Position numbers and translations under genes: made by a program. The notes below the pieces were generated by a model. The model was not told the origin of the DNA. It was given only the letters and a program-made list of their open reading frames with translations, and ran no database searches. Positions 1-9,531 of a DNA stretch of 64,000 nucleotides are shown here, in pieces (positions within the stretch are counted from its first letter, which is position 1; each line of letters opens with the position of its first letter). The stretch comes from Osmanthus fragrans (Eukaryota > Streptophyta > Magnoliopsida > Lamiales > Oleaceae), in assembly GCA_019395295.1 (NCBI GenBank), contig CM033346.1:11442004-11506003 (forward strand), in the 5' to 3' direction.

Positions 1-218
1 CATGGGTCGAATTTTTTATTCATCGGGCCGGTTCGGGCTTGAGGAAACCGGCCCGCGGTTAACGCGGGCCTATATTTAAAAAAAAAAAAAAGGCTTGCGG
101 TCCGGTCCGGTCCAGGCCGTTTGGTTTTTTTGGAGGGCCCGTAAACCCGGATAATACGGCCTTTTTTTGTTTACGGGCCGATTCGGGCCGACCCAGGCCA
201 CCCATTTTGACACCCCTA
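1..218. mobile_element. End of a hAT-like DNA transposon (cut by window edge)
   Basis: The stretch is rich in GGGCCGGCCC-like strings and ends in CACCCCTA, preceded by CCATTTTGA. Read from the other strand it starts TAGGGGTGTCAAAATGG, which resembles terminal inverted repeats of plant hAT elements followed by their usual GGCCCGGCC-rich subterminal region. The other end lies outside the window, so neither the pair of ends nor a target duplication can be confirmed. Confidence 0.45.
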
Positions 219-702
219 CACATTTTGAGCCTCATTATAAAGAGAAATTTTGATAAAATGTATTATGGAATAATATTTTTTTGGGAGAATGTGTGGTTAA
301 GAAGTAAAGAAACTTTATTGACGTGTGTGTAGAATGTTTTATTGTGTAAATGTGTGGTGAAGAATGATATTGTAACAAATAATTTAAAATTTTAAACGGT
401 GTCAAACAAGGGAAAAATGTGATGATAAACAAGTAAATATTTCTTAAGAAAAGTAAAATAAAGAGTTAAAATAGACAACATTATTGAAGTGCATAGAAAT
501 TTTTGCTCTCTAAATTTGAAGACGTTCTTTATAATGCATAAGATGCTCTTTGTGAATAAATTTTTTCTAGAAGATACCCTTATTATAATCTATAGCATTT
601 GTGTTTGCCTACTACATGCTTCATCGATCACATCCACAATAGAAATGATCAAATCAAAATAATGAATTTAGTCAAAATTCATTATCTTGTTTATTTATTT
701 AT
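219..702. other. AT-rich spacer, no gene seen
   Basis: There is no convincing coding frame. The sequence is AT-rich, with short direct repeats of the TTTATGTGTG type, and serves as the left flank of the Mutator-like element. Confidence 0.5.
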
Positions 703-1262
703 GGGACAATTGTAGCTAAGGTACCAAACATTTTTTTTATTAGCAGATTTCACCAAAACCTTTCATTTGTATCATTGGATGTACCAAATCTTTAAAAAAT
801 TCGTAGGTCCAGTCCAAAATGAAGGTTTTTGTCCGTTTGACCATCAAAACAGTTAGTTGACCACAGTAATAAAAATTTAATAATTTCCCCAAAATAAGGC
901 AAGGACAATTTAGTTAAAAACACATTTCTCCTATTACATCAAAGATTTACAAAAAAAAAAAAAAAAATTGAATCAAATCCAGATTTAGATACAACTCTCA
1001 CTTCTGCTTGGCATCCCACACTCCTCCTCTCGACCACCACCGCCGCCACCGCCGCTGCAGCCATCAGGCAATCCCCTTTTATACAATTCATTTAATTGCT
1101 TCAAAATCACTTGTTTCTACTCCCCACAGGTTGGGATCCTTTTCTTTGTAACCAATCCATCCTCAAAATAATCAGAGTGAAATACATAATTGTCATTAGG
1201 CACCATCAGCTCCTGCTACATCATCGAACTAGGTACATCCTCGTCCTCGGAAATCCATGAGT

Positions 1263-1530
1263 CTAACATTCCAGTATCCGACCCAAATTACCAGATGAAC
1301 TCAGTTGATGAGTTAATTTCATATCTTCAATTTCCAGTCCCAACGTCACTGCCAGGTCAAAGGTCGACATGCAGCCAAAGAAGGGCTGAATCGGGCTGCA
1401 ATCATGGGCGGCAGACACTACACAGCTTCTATAGGCATCCCAGTCACAATCCTGGCACAATACGAGGTTGTCCATGGCGTAGTGGGTATTTGGTCTAAAC
1501 ACATTTCTTCTGTATGGTGATTTTGTGGGC
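1263..1530 (-). pseudogene. Captured CONSTANS-like B-box gene fragment
   Basis: The minus strand reads 89 aa containing LVLCQDCDWDAYRSC, then HDCSPIQPFFGC and DLAVTLGLEIED. This matches the layout of the second B-box and following linker in CONSTANS-like/BBX proteins (CxxCDWDAH..., then a GFSGCPS-like motif and a short LGxxLED stretch). The canonical zinc-site histidine after CDWDA is tyrosine here, and the GCPS position reads GCMS. Beyond it, at about 1130-1240 in another frame, is LMVPNDNYVFHSDYFEDG, also reminiscent of BBX linkers. The fragment lies between the inverted repeats of the Mutator-like element and has no start, partner B-box or CCT domain. It is probably non-functional. The family call is from memory of the motif, not from a search. 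Confidence 0.5.
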
Positions 1531-1536
1531 AAAATT

Positions 1537-3049
1537 TGTTGGGAATTTACTTAAATATGCACAGCGAAAAATAACAAATTTTAATTCTCATCAAGGATCT
1601 ATTTTGTGTTTAGATAGAAATTGTACATTTTTTAGATTTGCAAATTCTTTTACTATTCATTTTACTCCAACAATCCTGATCTGCCTCCCATAGCTGTTCA
1701 ATTGTCCAACATCCAATAGAATTGACACATAGAACAGAGTTGAGAGAGAATCAAGGTTTCTTTCCTTGTGCTATCAAGAATAATGAAAAACCTTCAATCG
1801 TTTTCAAATCATAACAACTTATTTATATAAGCCTAAACGGATTTTATCAATCTTTTAAACTTAACCCGGTCCAATATTTAATTAATCCAATTAATTAAAT
1901 TCGGTCCATGAATTATTTAATCTAATTAATTAATTAGGGCTATTAATAAGCAACCCATATAATTAATTATCCAACGCTTGTCAATTAATTAATTGGTAAA
2001 TCTCATTCTTTTAGTTCTCCTTTTGTGTGTGACCCATTAGGTTTCCAATCACGATACCCAACAGCGTGAATTATTATTTTAATTTAATCAAAATCGATAA
2101 ACCAAAACACTCTTTTGATGTATCACTAATTCACATCCGTCGTCCCTAAATAACATTTAGCAATGTGTCAGTGCAATATATGTGACGAAAAATGTCACGT
2201 GGTATGATAAACCAAAATTGTTCGTTTATCGTAAAACTATAATTCTTTGGTCAATATGATCTGATCAATTACGAAACATGGATATGTGTCAATCTCAATT
2301 ATCGATCATATATTTCATTACACTATTAAATCAATTTAAGTCCAAAACTCTTTTTCGATTTATGTGTACAAGGTCAATGATTTCATTATCAACTTAACTT
2401 GATGAAATATAGATCATAATCTCTTACTATCTAAGATTGATGAATCATCTATTGATCATTCACAGCCTTCATATGATTTTTAACATACCCGAACGATGTC
2501 GTATTAGTGGCATTTGGCAAAGCAACATCCAACACTACCAAAATAGGACTGTCTTCATATAAGGCACTATGATGACCTCAAGTCGAAGGACCAATTTCAA
2601 TACCGAACGTTAGAGATTAACCACTGACACTCAGATAGTTATCCATGTGGAATCTCCTCTAGCGGGTCTCCAATATTTTGTTCTATAACAAAACATTCAT
2701 GTGTTCATTTATGTATCACCACACTTTAGCTTGTGAGATCAACTACTTACTTCACAAGTAAGAAAAGTCACACGTGATGGTCTATCCGTAATAACGATAT
2801 CCGTATCTCGTTGTTACTTATGACCATGGATTATTTAAGATATGATTTCATACGTAATTTGTATCTCACAATCACAACTCCTTATGATTAACAAATTACA
2901 GAAACTTGAATCTATGGACTCTATTATTTAATATAATTAATCAGAATATTAATTTAAATAAATAATAAATCTTGCCAAAATAAATGTATTAAACATATTA
3001 AAAAGTGTTTACAACCTAAATCGATTGGACCTAGGGCTTAATACTTACA
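1537..3049. mobile_element. Solo LTR inside the Mutator-like element
   Basis: The sequence begins TGTTGGGAATTTAC and ends CTTACA, the TG...CA ends of an LTR. It is flanked by identical 5-mers AAATT at 1532-1536 and 3050-3054, a perfect target duplication. It is 1,513 bp long and has no coding frame. Internal strings such as GTGTGTGACCCATTAGG suggest a plant LTR-retrotransposon family, possibly copia, but the superfamily is not proven. It lies between the inverted repeats of the host element, so it inserted later. The single copy implies loss of the internal region by LTR-LTR recombination. Confidence 0.75.
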
Positions 3050-3510
3050 AAATTGAAATGGGTCTCTCTGATTTTTAGAGAGGTAGCGGTCGGTGGTGGG
3101 GATTATTTGGTTTGGAGACGAGAGGGTTGGTGAAGGAGATGAGGGTGCAAGGATATATAAATATATATTTTTTTTTAAAATTCTGATGTAATAGGAAAAA
3201 TGTGTTTTGACCAATTCACATTGTCCTTGTCTTATTTGTGAGAAATTACTAAATTTTTCATTACTGGGGTCAATTAACGATTTTGATGGTCAAACAGACG
3301 GAAATCGTCATTTTGGATTGGACCTATGAATTTTTTAAAGTTTTGATATCTCCGGTGGCACAAACAAAAAGGTTTGGTTCAAGTCTGTTAATAAACTAAA
3401 GGTTTGATACCTTGGCTGCAATTTTCCCTTTATTTAATTAAATATTAAAAAATCGTAATATTACTTCAAATTAATTACACATTCGTACCCTTACCCTACC
3501 TAGAAAAGAG

Positions 3511-3896
3511 GAGTGAATTGTTCAAATAGTCACTGAACTTTACATCATGCTTTTATAATGTCACTGACCTTTAAAAATCATCTAACTCATCACTGGATTT
3601 TCCAAAAGGTTTCCATGGGGTCACTAAATTTAAAAAATCTTCTTATTCATCACCAAATTTTGTAAAAAGTATCCGAGGAATCACTAAATTAGTGATCCCT
3701 GGAAAACCTTTTGGAAAGTTTATTGACTCTGTGGAAATTTTTTACAAAGTTTAGTGATGAATGTAGTGGTTTTTAAAGTTCAGTGATCCCGTGTAATTCT
3801 TTTGAAAAGTTCAGTGATAAGTTAGATGATTTTTAAAGTTCAATGACCTTGTGAAAGCATTATGGAAAATTCAGTAACTATTTGAACAATTAACTC
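3511..3896. mobile_element. 386-bp fold-back (hairpin) element
   Basis: The whole segment is an imperfect inverted repeat centred near 3690. The left arm starts GAGTGAATTGTTCAAATAGT and the right arm ends with the matching ATTTGAACAATTAACTC. The centre reads ATCACTAAATTAGTGAT. The arms are built from a repeated TCACTGAAxTTT motif. Flanks TAGAAAAGAG (3501-3510) and TAAAAAAGAG (3897-3906) match at 9 of 10 positions, suggesting a 9-10 bp target duplication. It lies about 100 bp upstream of the probable MTP1 leader. Confidence 0.7.
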
Positions 3897-3949
3897 TAAA
3901 AAAGAGATATTTTGAAGAATATTCATATCTTTTTTCTTAAACAAAAACA

Positions 3950-3958
3950 AAACCCTAA
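3950..3958 (+). promoter_or_regulatory. Telo-box-like motif upstream of the MTP1 leader
   Basis: AAACCCTAA is the plant telo-box, found near transcription starts of many housekeeping and translation-related genes. Here it lies 1.8 kb before the MTP1 ATG and just before a pyrimidine-rich CTCTCTCTC stretch (about 4002-4013), a plausible start region. Function is inferred. Confidence 0.3.
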
Positions 3959-4485
3959 CAATAATTGAAAAGGGTCCTATAACCTTTTTTTTTTATTATC
4001 CGTATCTCTCTCTCTAATAAACCAAAATTCCGTTCACTTTTTGAGTTCAATAATCTCTGAACCTTCTTTTTGATTTGTAGCATGCAAAATGGTACCCTTT
4101 ACGATCCTTTTAGATCCACTCATCAATTTCTTCAATTATATCCATCTCAAATTTAATTTCAATGTATTTCGAGCAATTATTTTTTGGATTCCGAGCTTAA
4201 TAATGAGATCTGAGCGTAATTTTTGTTGTTGTGTGTACAATTTGTCTCGATCCTTTTAGAAGGAACTGTATGAGAGGTTCAACTTTTTTGATCACTTTTC
4301 TTGTGGCCTTTTTGTTATATTCGCAGTATACAATGTAAAGAGTTATGGTTGATGTACATTGGTGTCGTCTTTTATGTGGTTCTTATCCAATTTTCGCTGT
4401 CCTATATGGTTTTCTATATTTTGCACTATGTGAATAGATATTGTACCTGCTTGATAATTTACACCTTGGTTCCATTGATGAATGT

Positions 4486-4679
4486 TCTATCTGCGTCGGT
4501 TTTAATGATTTGAGTTTGAAGGTATGCATATCAAACTTCTCCTTTGAATGTCTGTTGAAATGTTTGATTAATTTCTCTCTTCTCTATCTGCGTCGGTTTT
4601 AATGATTTGAGTTTGAAGGTATGCATATCAAACTTCTCCTTTGAATGTCTGTTGAAATGTTTGATTAATTTCTCTCTTC
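4486..4679. repeat. 97-bp perfect tandem duplication in the MTP1 leader
   Basis: The unit from TCTATCTGCGTCGG to TTTCTCTCTTC occurs twice back to back, with a period of 97 bp and no difference seen. Each copy carries the same donor-like sequence GAAG|GTATGC. Confidence 0.9.
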
Positions 4680-4739
4680 TCTGCCAATCGAGAGTTACAT
4701 TGCTTCATCAATCTTTTTTTTCCCCTTTTGGTTGGGGTT

Positions 4740-4761
4740 GGGGGGGGGGGGGGGGGGGGGG
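4740..4761. repeat. Run of 22 G
   Basis: An uninterrupted G tract on the plus strand, preceded by TTGGTTGGGGTT. It could form a quadruplex in the transcript or non-template strand, or it could be a sequencing or assembly slip. Confidence 0.8.
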
Positions 4762-5721
4762 TAATAGTAGAATGCTTGCTGAATTTTGCTATCATATTCA
4801 TATAGTTGTCGAATGCATAACTACTGCTGGATAGTATCATTTTGGATATACCATAGCTGCATCTGAAAGTTCTCTTCACAATTAATGATGGAAACACTCC
4901 TGTTAGTTTTCCTCTGTAGTTGGAGTTAGCTGACTTGCTTGGTTCATGCTAATCCATATAATTCTTATGTTTTAATCTTGCGAATGGCCTCGTACATGTT
5001 AACCCTGGTTTAGTCCTTGTTCCTAGATTACGTACATGATACAACTCTTGCCAGATGAATTCTATGGAATATTCTTATAATCTTAATCCGTTTCATAGTT
5101 ACCCATAAGACTTTTCTCTGTTTTGTTGAAAATTCTTCTCTTAGTTAAAGGATCTTGCTTGCCATGTGTACCTGGTTGCTGTGTTTGGGATTACACTACT
5201 TGCTGAATGATTGCAAGCAATTGTACAATTTGTTACACGGAAACTTCAACTAGGATGGTATGTTCGTGTTCGACACGTGTTGGACTTTTATCGGATACCG
5301 ACACTCATTGGTCACTCTATCATGATCATTTTTCTTTTTCTATAAAGATTATTATCTATTTATGACTCAAAGTTATTATTAAATAACTAATATGTACTCA
5401 TATTTAAAATATTTCAAAAATGAAAAATTAATAACAAGTATAAAATTAAATTCATACTATATAAATGAAGAATTTTAAAGAATTTAATCAATGTGTGGTC
5501 AAAGTGTCGTGTTAATACTTTTTTTGAAAAATCACATGTCGGACACACGTGTTCCTGTCAATACATCATAGTTGTAAATCTTGCTTACCATGTGTACCTG
5601 GATGCTATTTTTGGGATTACACTTTGATATCAATCAATTGTACAACATCAAGAAATTTCTCCAAAAACTTTCGCCTACATTTATGTGTCACCGTTTCTGA
5701 TAATTTGTTGTGCATATGCAG

Positions 5722-6963
5722 ATGGATTCACAAAATTTATTGCAGGGGCATATTATTGAGGTAGCCGTTGATGCGCCAGCTACAGAAAAGGGTTTTGGTG
5801 GAAACAAGGTATGCGGAGAGGCACCATGTGGTTTTTCTGATGCCAAGGCTAGTTCCAGGGATGCACAAGAGCGTTCTGCTTCCATGAGGAAACTTCTGAT
5901 TGCAGTTGTGTTGTGCATTGTATTCATGAGTGTTGAAGTTGTCGGTGGTATTAAAGCCAACAGTCTTGCAATTTTGACAGATGCAGCTCATTTGCTATCT
6001 GATGTTGCAGCATTCGCAATATCGTTGTTTTCTCTGTGGGCAGCAGGATGGGAAGCTACCCCGCGACAGTCCTATGGATTTTTCAGAATAGAGATATTGG
6101 GGGCACTTGTTTCGATTCAGTTGATATGGCTTCTTACTGGGATTCTTGTCTATGAAGCCATTTTTCGGCTCATACATGATTCAGGTGAAGTTAAGGGCTT
6201 TCTGATGTTTCTCGTTTCGGCTTTTGGATTACTAGTGAACGTGATTATGGCTCTCATGCTGGGACATGATCACGGACATGGTCATGCACATGAACATGGC
6301 CACGATCATGGACATCATGAACATGAGCACGGAGATCATGACCATGAGGATGACCACATGCACACCCATGGAGTGAGCATAATCAGCCATCATCACCATC
6401 ATGAGGGAGAAACCAAACAGGATGAGCATCAACATATCCATAATGAACACCTCGAAGAGCCGTTGATTAAGGGTTCCTCAGAAGGTGAAAGTAAACCAAA
6501 AGGTGGACATAAACAGAAGAAGCAGCGGAATATTAATGTTCAGGGGGCTTACCTTCATGTGCTAGGAGATTCCATACAAAGCATTGGGGTTATGATTGGT
6601 GGCGGAATTATCTGGTATAAACCAAATTGGAAAATCATTGATCTGGTTTGTACTCTCATTTTTTCTGTAATTGTGTTGGGAACTACCATTAAGATGCTAC
6701 GCAACATTCTTGAGGTTCTTATGGAGAGCACTCCAAGAGAGATTGATGCAACGCGGCTCGAAAAGGGGTTATGTGAGATGGAGGAAGTTGTTGCAATCCA
6801 TGAATTGCATATATGGGCTATTACAGTGGGGAAAGTTTTATTAGCTTGCCATGTTAAAATTCGTCCAGAAGCTGATGCTGACATGGTGCTGGACAAAGTT
6901 GTCGGCTATATCAGGAGCGAATATAACATCAGTCATGTCACAATTCAGATAGAAAGAGAATAG
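5722..6963 (+). CDS. MTP1: MTP1-type vacuolar zinc/H+ antiporter (cation diffusion facilitator)
   Basis: This 413-residue protein matches plant MTP1/ZAT from end to end. MTP1 moves Zn2+ from the cytosol into the vacuole in exchange for protons and so confers zinc tolerance. Visible features are a conserved N-terminal CGEAPCGFSD (31-40) and six hydrophobic segments. The paired metal-binding HxxxD motifs are HLLSD (90-94) and HVLGD (279-283). A very histidine-rich cytosolic loop spans about 181-240, proposed in the family as a zinc buffer or sensor. The C-terminal domain contains ESTPREID and ends ISHVTIQIERE. The CDS is uninterrupted. I chose ATG 5722 because it directly follows the acceptor CATATGCAG; an in-frame ATG at 5716 falls in the intron end. 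Length is normal for the family and no defect is seen. A 5'-leader intron is inferred. Confidence 0.96.
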   Translation: MDSQNLLQGHIIEVAVDAPATEKGFGGNKVCGEAPCGFSDAKASSRDAQERSASMRKLLIAVVLCIVFMSVEVVGGIKANSLAILTDAAHLLSDVAAFAISLFSLWAAGWEATPRQSYGFFRIEILGALVSIQLIWLLTGILVYEAIFRLIHDSGEVKGFLMFLVSAFGLLVNVIMALMLGHDHGHGHAHEHGHDHGHHEHEHGDHDHEDDHMHTHGVSIISHHHHHEGETKQDEHQHIHNEHLEEPLIKGSSEGESKPKGGHKQKKQRNINVQGAYLHVLGDSIQSIGVMIGGGIIWYKPNWKIIDLVCTLIFSVIVLGTTIKMLRNILEVLMESTPREIDATRLEKGLCEMEEVVAIHELHIWAITVGKVLLACHVKIRPEADADMVLDKVVGYIRSEYNISHVTIQIERE

Positions 6964-7458
6964 ATCTGATGAGTGAGGTATCAAACTATGTTTGGATGTT
7001 GTAACTGTTTGGAACTTGGGAATTATTTCTATGGTTCATCAAACTATTATTTAATCTAATATTGGCTGGCTTTCGTTGAGGCTATCTTCACTTTGATTTT
7101 CTTTATATTTTCTGAATTGCTTCAGTTTTGCTAAAGGATAGTTACACTTTGGATGACACGATTGCTCACTTTCATTCTTTACCACCAGTTTTTTCATGGA
7201 CTTCTGACCCCTTTTGTTGTGGCGTAAAGTGTCATTTGTTAACAGTAACTATACTGTTACCATTGGTCCTTAAAGAATGAGGGCTTGGGAAAGAATGTAA
7301 AGTAATTCAAGTACAAGAATTGTTGGATCTGTTGGTTACTGTGCAGACCACTCGTGCTTCATCATAGGCTAGGTATTTAGCTCCATAACCAGCAATATAT
7401 ATTGTTCTGTTTTTTGCCGTTTAATATATGGGTTTTGTTTATCATCATTATTGTGTAT
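6964..7458 (+). other. MTP1 3' flank
   Basis: T-rich sequence after the stop that presumably holds the 3' untranslated region. No clear gene or repeat is seen. Confidence 0.4.
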
Positions 7459-7800
7459 TCACATTACAGAAGTCTGAAATTTTTTAGAGAGGAGAGCAAC
7501 ACAACTTGGCCCTGGTTGATAAATCATCTTTAGAACTCCACAAGTGAGACTTGCTGCTTTTGCCAGAGCCTGGAATTCTCTTTCTGTCCTTTGTTTTCCT
7601 TGAGGTTTAAAGTTCATCATGATCAAATCGAATTGCAGTTTACTTCTATCATCAACAATGATCTCAGGGGCTTCAGCAACAACCATGTCCACCTCAATAA
7701 CTTTACCAATTACCATGGTTGGCTAACGTCGCATAGAATTTTTTTCCTTTTTTAGGCAATGGTCTTCACCCCAAGAATGAAGAATCCACTGTTTAGTGGT
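7459..7800 (-). pseudogene. O-methyltransferase (COMT-like) gene fragment
   Basis: Read on the minus strand, the segment opens with KQWILHSWGEDHCLKKEKN, which matches the KWILHDWxDEDCxKILKN motif of plant SAM-dependent O-methyltransferases (Methyltransf_2 family). After an in-frame TAG it continues GKVIEVDMVVAEAPEI, then KLQFDLIMMNFKPQGKQRTE and REFQALAKAA, the GKxRTxxEFxxLAxxAGF region near the family's C terminus. The last roughly 25 residues no longer resemble the family. The upstream two thirds, including the SAM-binding GGG motif, are absent. It is a broken relic with an internal stop, lying tail-to-tail with MTP1. Confidence 0.75.
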
Positions 7801-9100
7801 CAGAAATGATTGTGTCCATCCTCACTCCTACTTTCTGCTGCTATTGATCCGAGAGTTTTAAATCTGAAAGTGCACGTCACTATGCCTTTTGAAAGGATAA
7901 ACTAATAATCCGCTGCATTATGTTCAAGCTATGTTTGTTAGTATTGCTCCCATCGTCTACTTAATTGCTAAAAGAGTCCTGTCCCGAGGTAGATTTTGTT
8001 TACTGGGTATAGGCAGGCCATTGAATATGGAAACAATTTCTCAGAAAATAGTCATTTTGTCTTTATAACTATCTTAGTCCTCTTGTAACTCGAGCATGAT
8101 TAGATTTGATTTAGCCTCCATTTGGCCCTCATTATTTGGTATTATAATTTTTGAAATGGTGTTTTTTGAGAAAATGGGTATTGGATGGTTGAAAAAGAAT
8201 GAATTTTTTTTCGATTTACGTGTAATATTATTTTGTTGAAAAATATATGATTGAGAAGAAGAAAGAGAAAAATGTATTATAATTTTAATGAAGCAAAACG
8301 GGGGCTTAATTTAGAGAATTATAATTACTCATTGAGGGAGGCCTTGAAAATCTGTAAATACCTATCTGGGTATCCATCCCTTGTACCACTCGTGATAATT
8401 TTCTGACTCTTGGTTTGCTTCTAATTCTATCCTATCTAGTAATTCCCATGTTTGAGCCCCATTTTTCAGGAGAAATGTGGCTTGAAATAGTGATTTTTGA
8501 AGAATGTGCTTTTAAGTAGGAACATATTTTAAATTTATTTGTAAAATTATTTTATGCGAGAATGTGTAGTTGAAAATGAGTTTTGAAAACATAATTTTGG
8601 GAAAAATGAGGTTCAAACATGAGCAAAGTGTCTTGATTACAATTTACAGGAGTTGGTTGGACTTATTCATGTTGTGATTGATCTCAGTCAAAGGTTTAAG
8701 AGTTTGCTTAGAAATATTAGTAGAATTTGGTTGTGTTCACATAACCAACCAAATTTTTGTATACTTTTTCTTGTATGGTTGGAAACATTCATCACCACTA
8801 AATAGAGTAGTATAAAGAATCCTTTGGACAGATGTGCTTTCCTACTAACTAACAATATTACCAATTAATTAATTATGTAATATATTTCCTTCCGCGTCGG
8901 TCCAACGATGACTATTTGCCAACAATTTATAATTTAATTTATTACAAGACAAAGTCAAAAGTTATGATCCCGCATTACCACGAACGAACGCCTCGTATTG
9001 ATTCTTCGAAGATAAGACAATACAGATCCGAGTGCCCGCCATTTATGCTCCTCTGTCTGTCTGTCACCACTTACATAACATTAGGAACAACTTCACCTGC
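7801..9100. other. Intergenic region between MTP1 and the pyrophosphatase gene
   Basis: No gene is visible. It contains one clear Tourist-like MITE (8114-8305) and a degraded relative at about 8455-8622. The latter starts GTTTGAGCCCCATTTTTCAGG and ends AAAATGAGGTTCAAACATGA. The remainder is AT-rich, and its right end forms the promoter of the next gene. Confidence 0.5.
8114..8305. mobile_element. Tourist-like MITE
   Basis: The ends GCCTCCATTTGG and CAAAACGGGGGC are imperfect inverted repeats, flanked by TTA at 8111-8113 and 8306-8308. The 3-bp TTA duplication and the GGCCxxGTTTGG-like ends fit PIF/Harbinger-derived Tourist elements. The interior shares strings such as TTTACGTGTAATATTATTTT with the copy at 26635. 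Confidence 0.65.
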
Positions 9101-9101
9101 C

Positions 9102-9108
9102 TATATAA
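9102..9108 (+). promoter_or_regulatory. TATA box of the pyrophosphatase gene
   Basis: TATATAA within CTGCCTATATAAGC lies upstream of a CT-rich leader (about 9137-9200). A probable leader intron follows: donor AG|GTACGT at 9203, and acceptor ATTCAG ending at 9389 or the alternative ending at about 9526. Confidence 0.6.
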
Positions 9109-9531
9109 GCTAAGCTAATCAGATCACTTTGTTCTCATTCCAATTCTCTTATTCCTCACCTCTATTCTAAATCTAATAGCCCCACTTCTTCTTTCTTTCC
9201 AGGTACGTACTATGCATTTTGAGTCTATTCTTCGATTGTATGCTGAGATTTTCTTGATTTATAATATATCGAAACATCCCTCCCTATGTTAGAAATCGAT
9301 GTTTTTAATTATATGAAATCATTTCTGATCTGATCTGCATCAACAATTCTTTATTTGCACAATTGTAAATACGAGTAATTTCAATTCAGGAAAAGGGCGG
9401 GATTACAAATTGATCTTTCCAACTTCACAGACCTTAATCAAAACACCAGCGCAATTATCGTCCAGAAACATATCTTTAATAAAGAACTCGTCCAATCCTA
9501 AAAGCCTGACATTTCCTTTTTATTCAGTAAG

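Larger units (their letters stand above)
703..3428. mobile_element. Non-autonomous Mutator-like element with long terminal inverted repeats
   Basis: About 240 bp at 703-946 recurs as an inverted copy at about 3183-3428. Shared blocks include the GGGACAATTG / CAATTTTCCC ends, GTTTGACCATCAAAA, and CTATTACATC at the inner edge. Flanking 9-mers TTTATTTAT (694-702) and TTTATTTAA (3429-3437) match at 8 of 9 positions, the duplication length made by Mutator-like elements. No transposase is readable. The interior carries a B-box gene fragment and is split by a later solo LTR (1537-3049). Without that LTR the element would be about 1.2 kb. Confidence 0.75.
3960..5721 (+). other. Probable MTP1 5' leader with intron
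   Basis: There is no coding frame of interest. A CT-rich segment near 4002-4013 is a plausible transcription start. Donor-like TTTGAAG|GTATGC occurs at 4521/4522 and again at 4618/4619. A clean acceptor, CATATGCAG, ends at 5721 directly before the ATG. The leader contains a 97-bp tandem duplication (4486-4679), a run of 22 G (4740-4761), and a second degenerate duplication: the block CTTGC(T/C)TGCCATGTGTACCTGG at about 5155 recurs at about 5580, separated by an insertion of about 300 bp with GTGTTCGACACGTGTTGGAC near 5268. Exon limits are not proven. Confidence 0.4.

Noticed and set aside
4607..4897. Frames encoding poly-Gly or poly-Pro stretches
   Set aside because: They are translations of the G22 run, without conserved sequence on either side.
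5710..5721. Extension of MTP1 by four residues to a GTG start
   Set aside because: GTG is not a normal plant start, and CATATGCAG just before ATG 5722 is a good splice acceptor.
5995..6896. Antisense frames across MTP1
   Set aside because: They are shadows of the strongly conserved plus-strand CDS.
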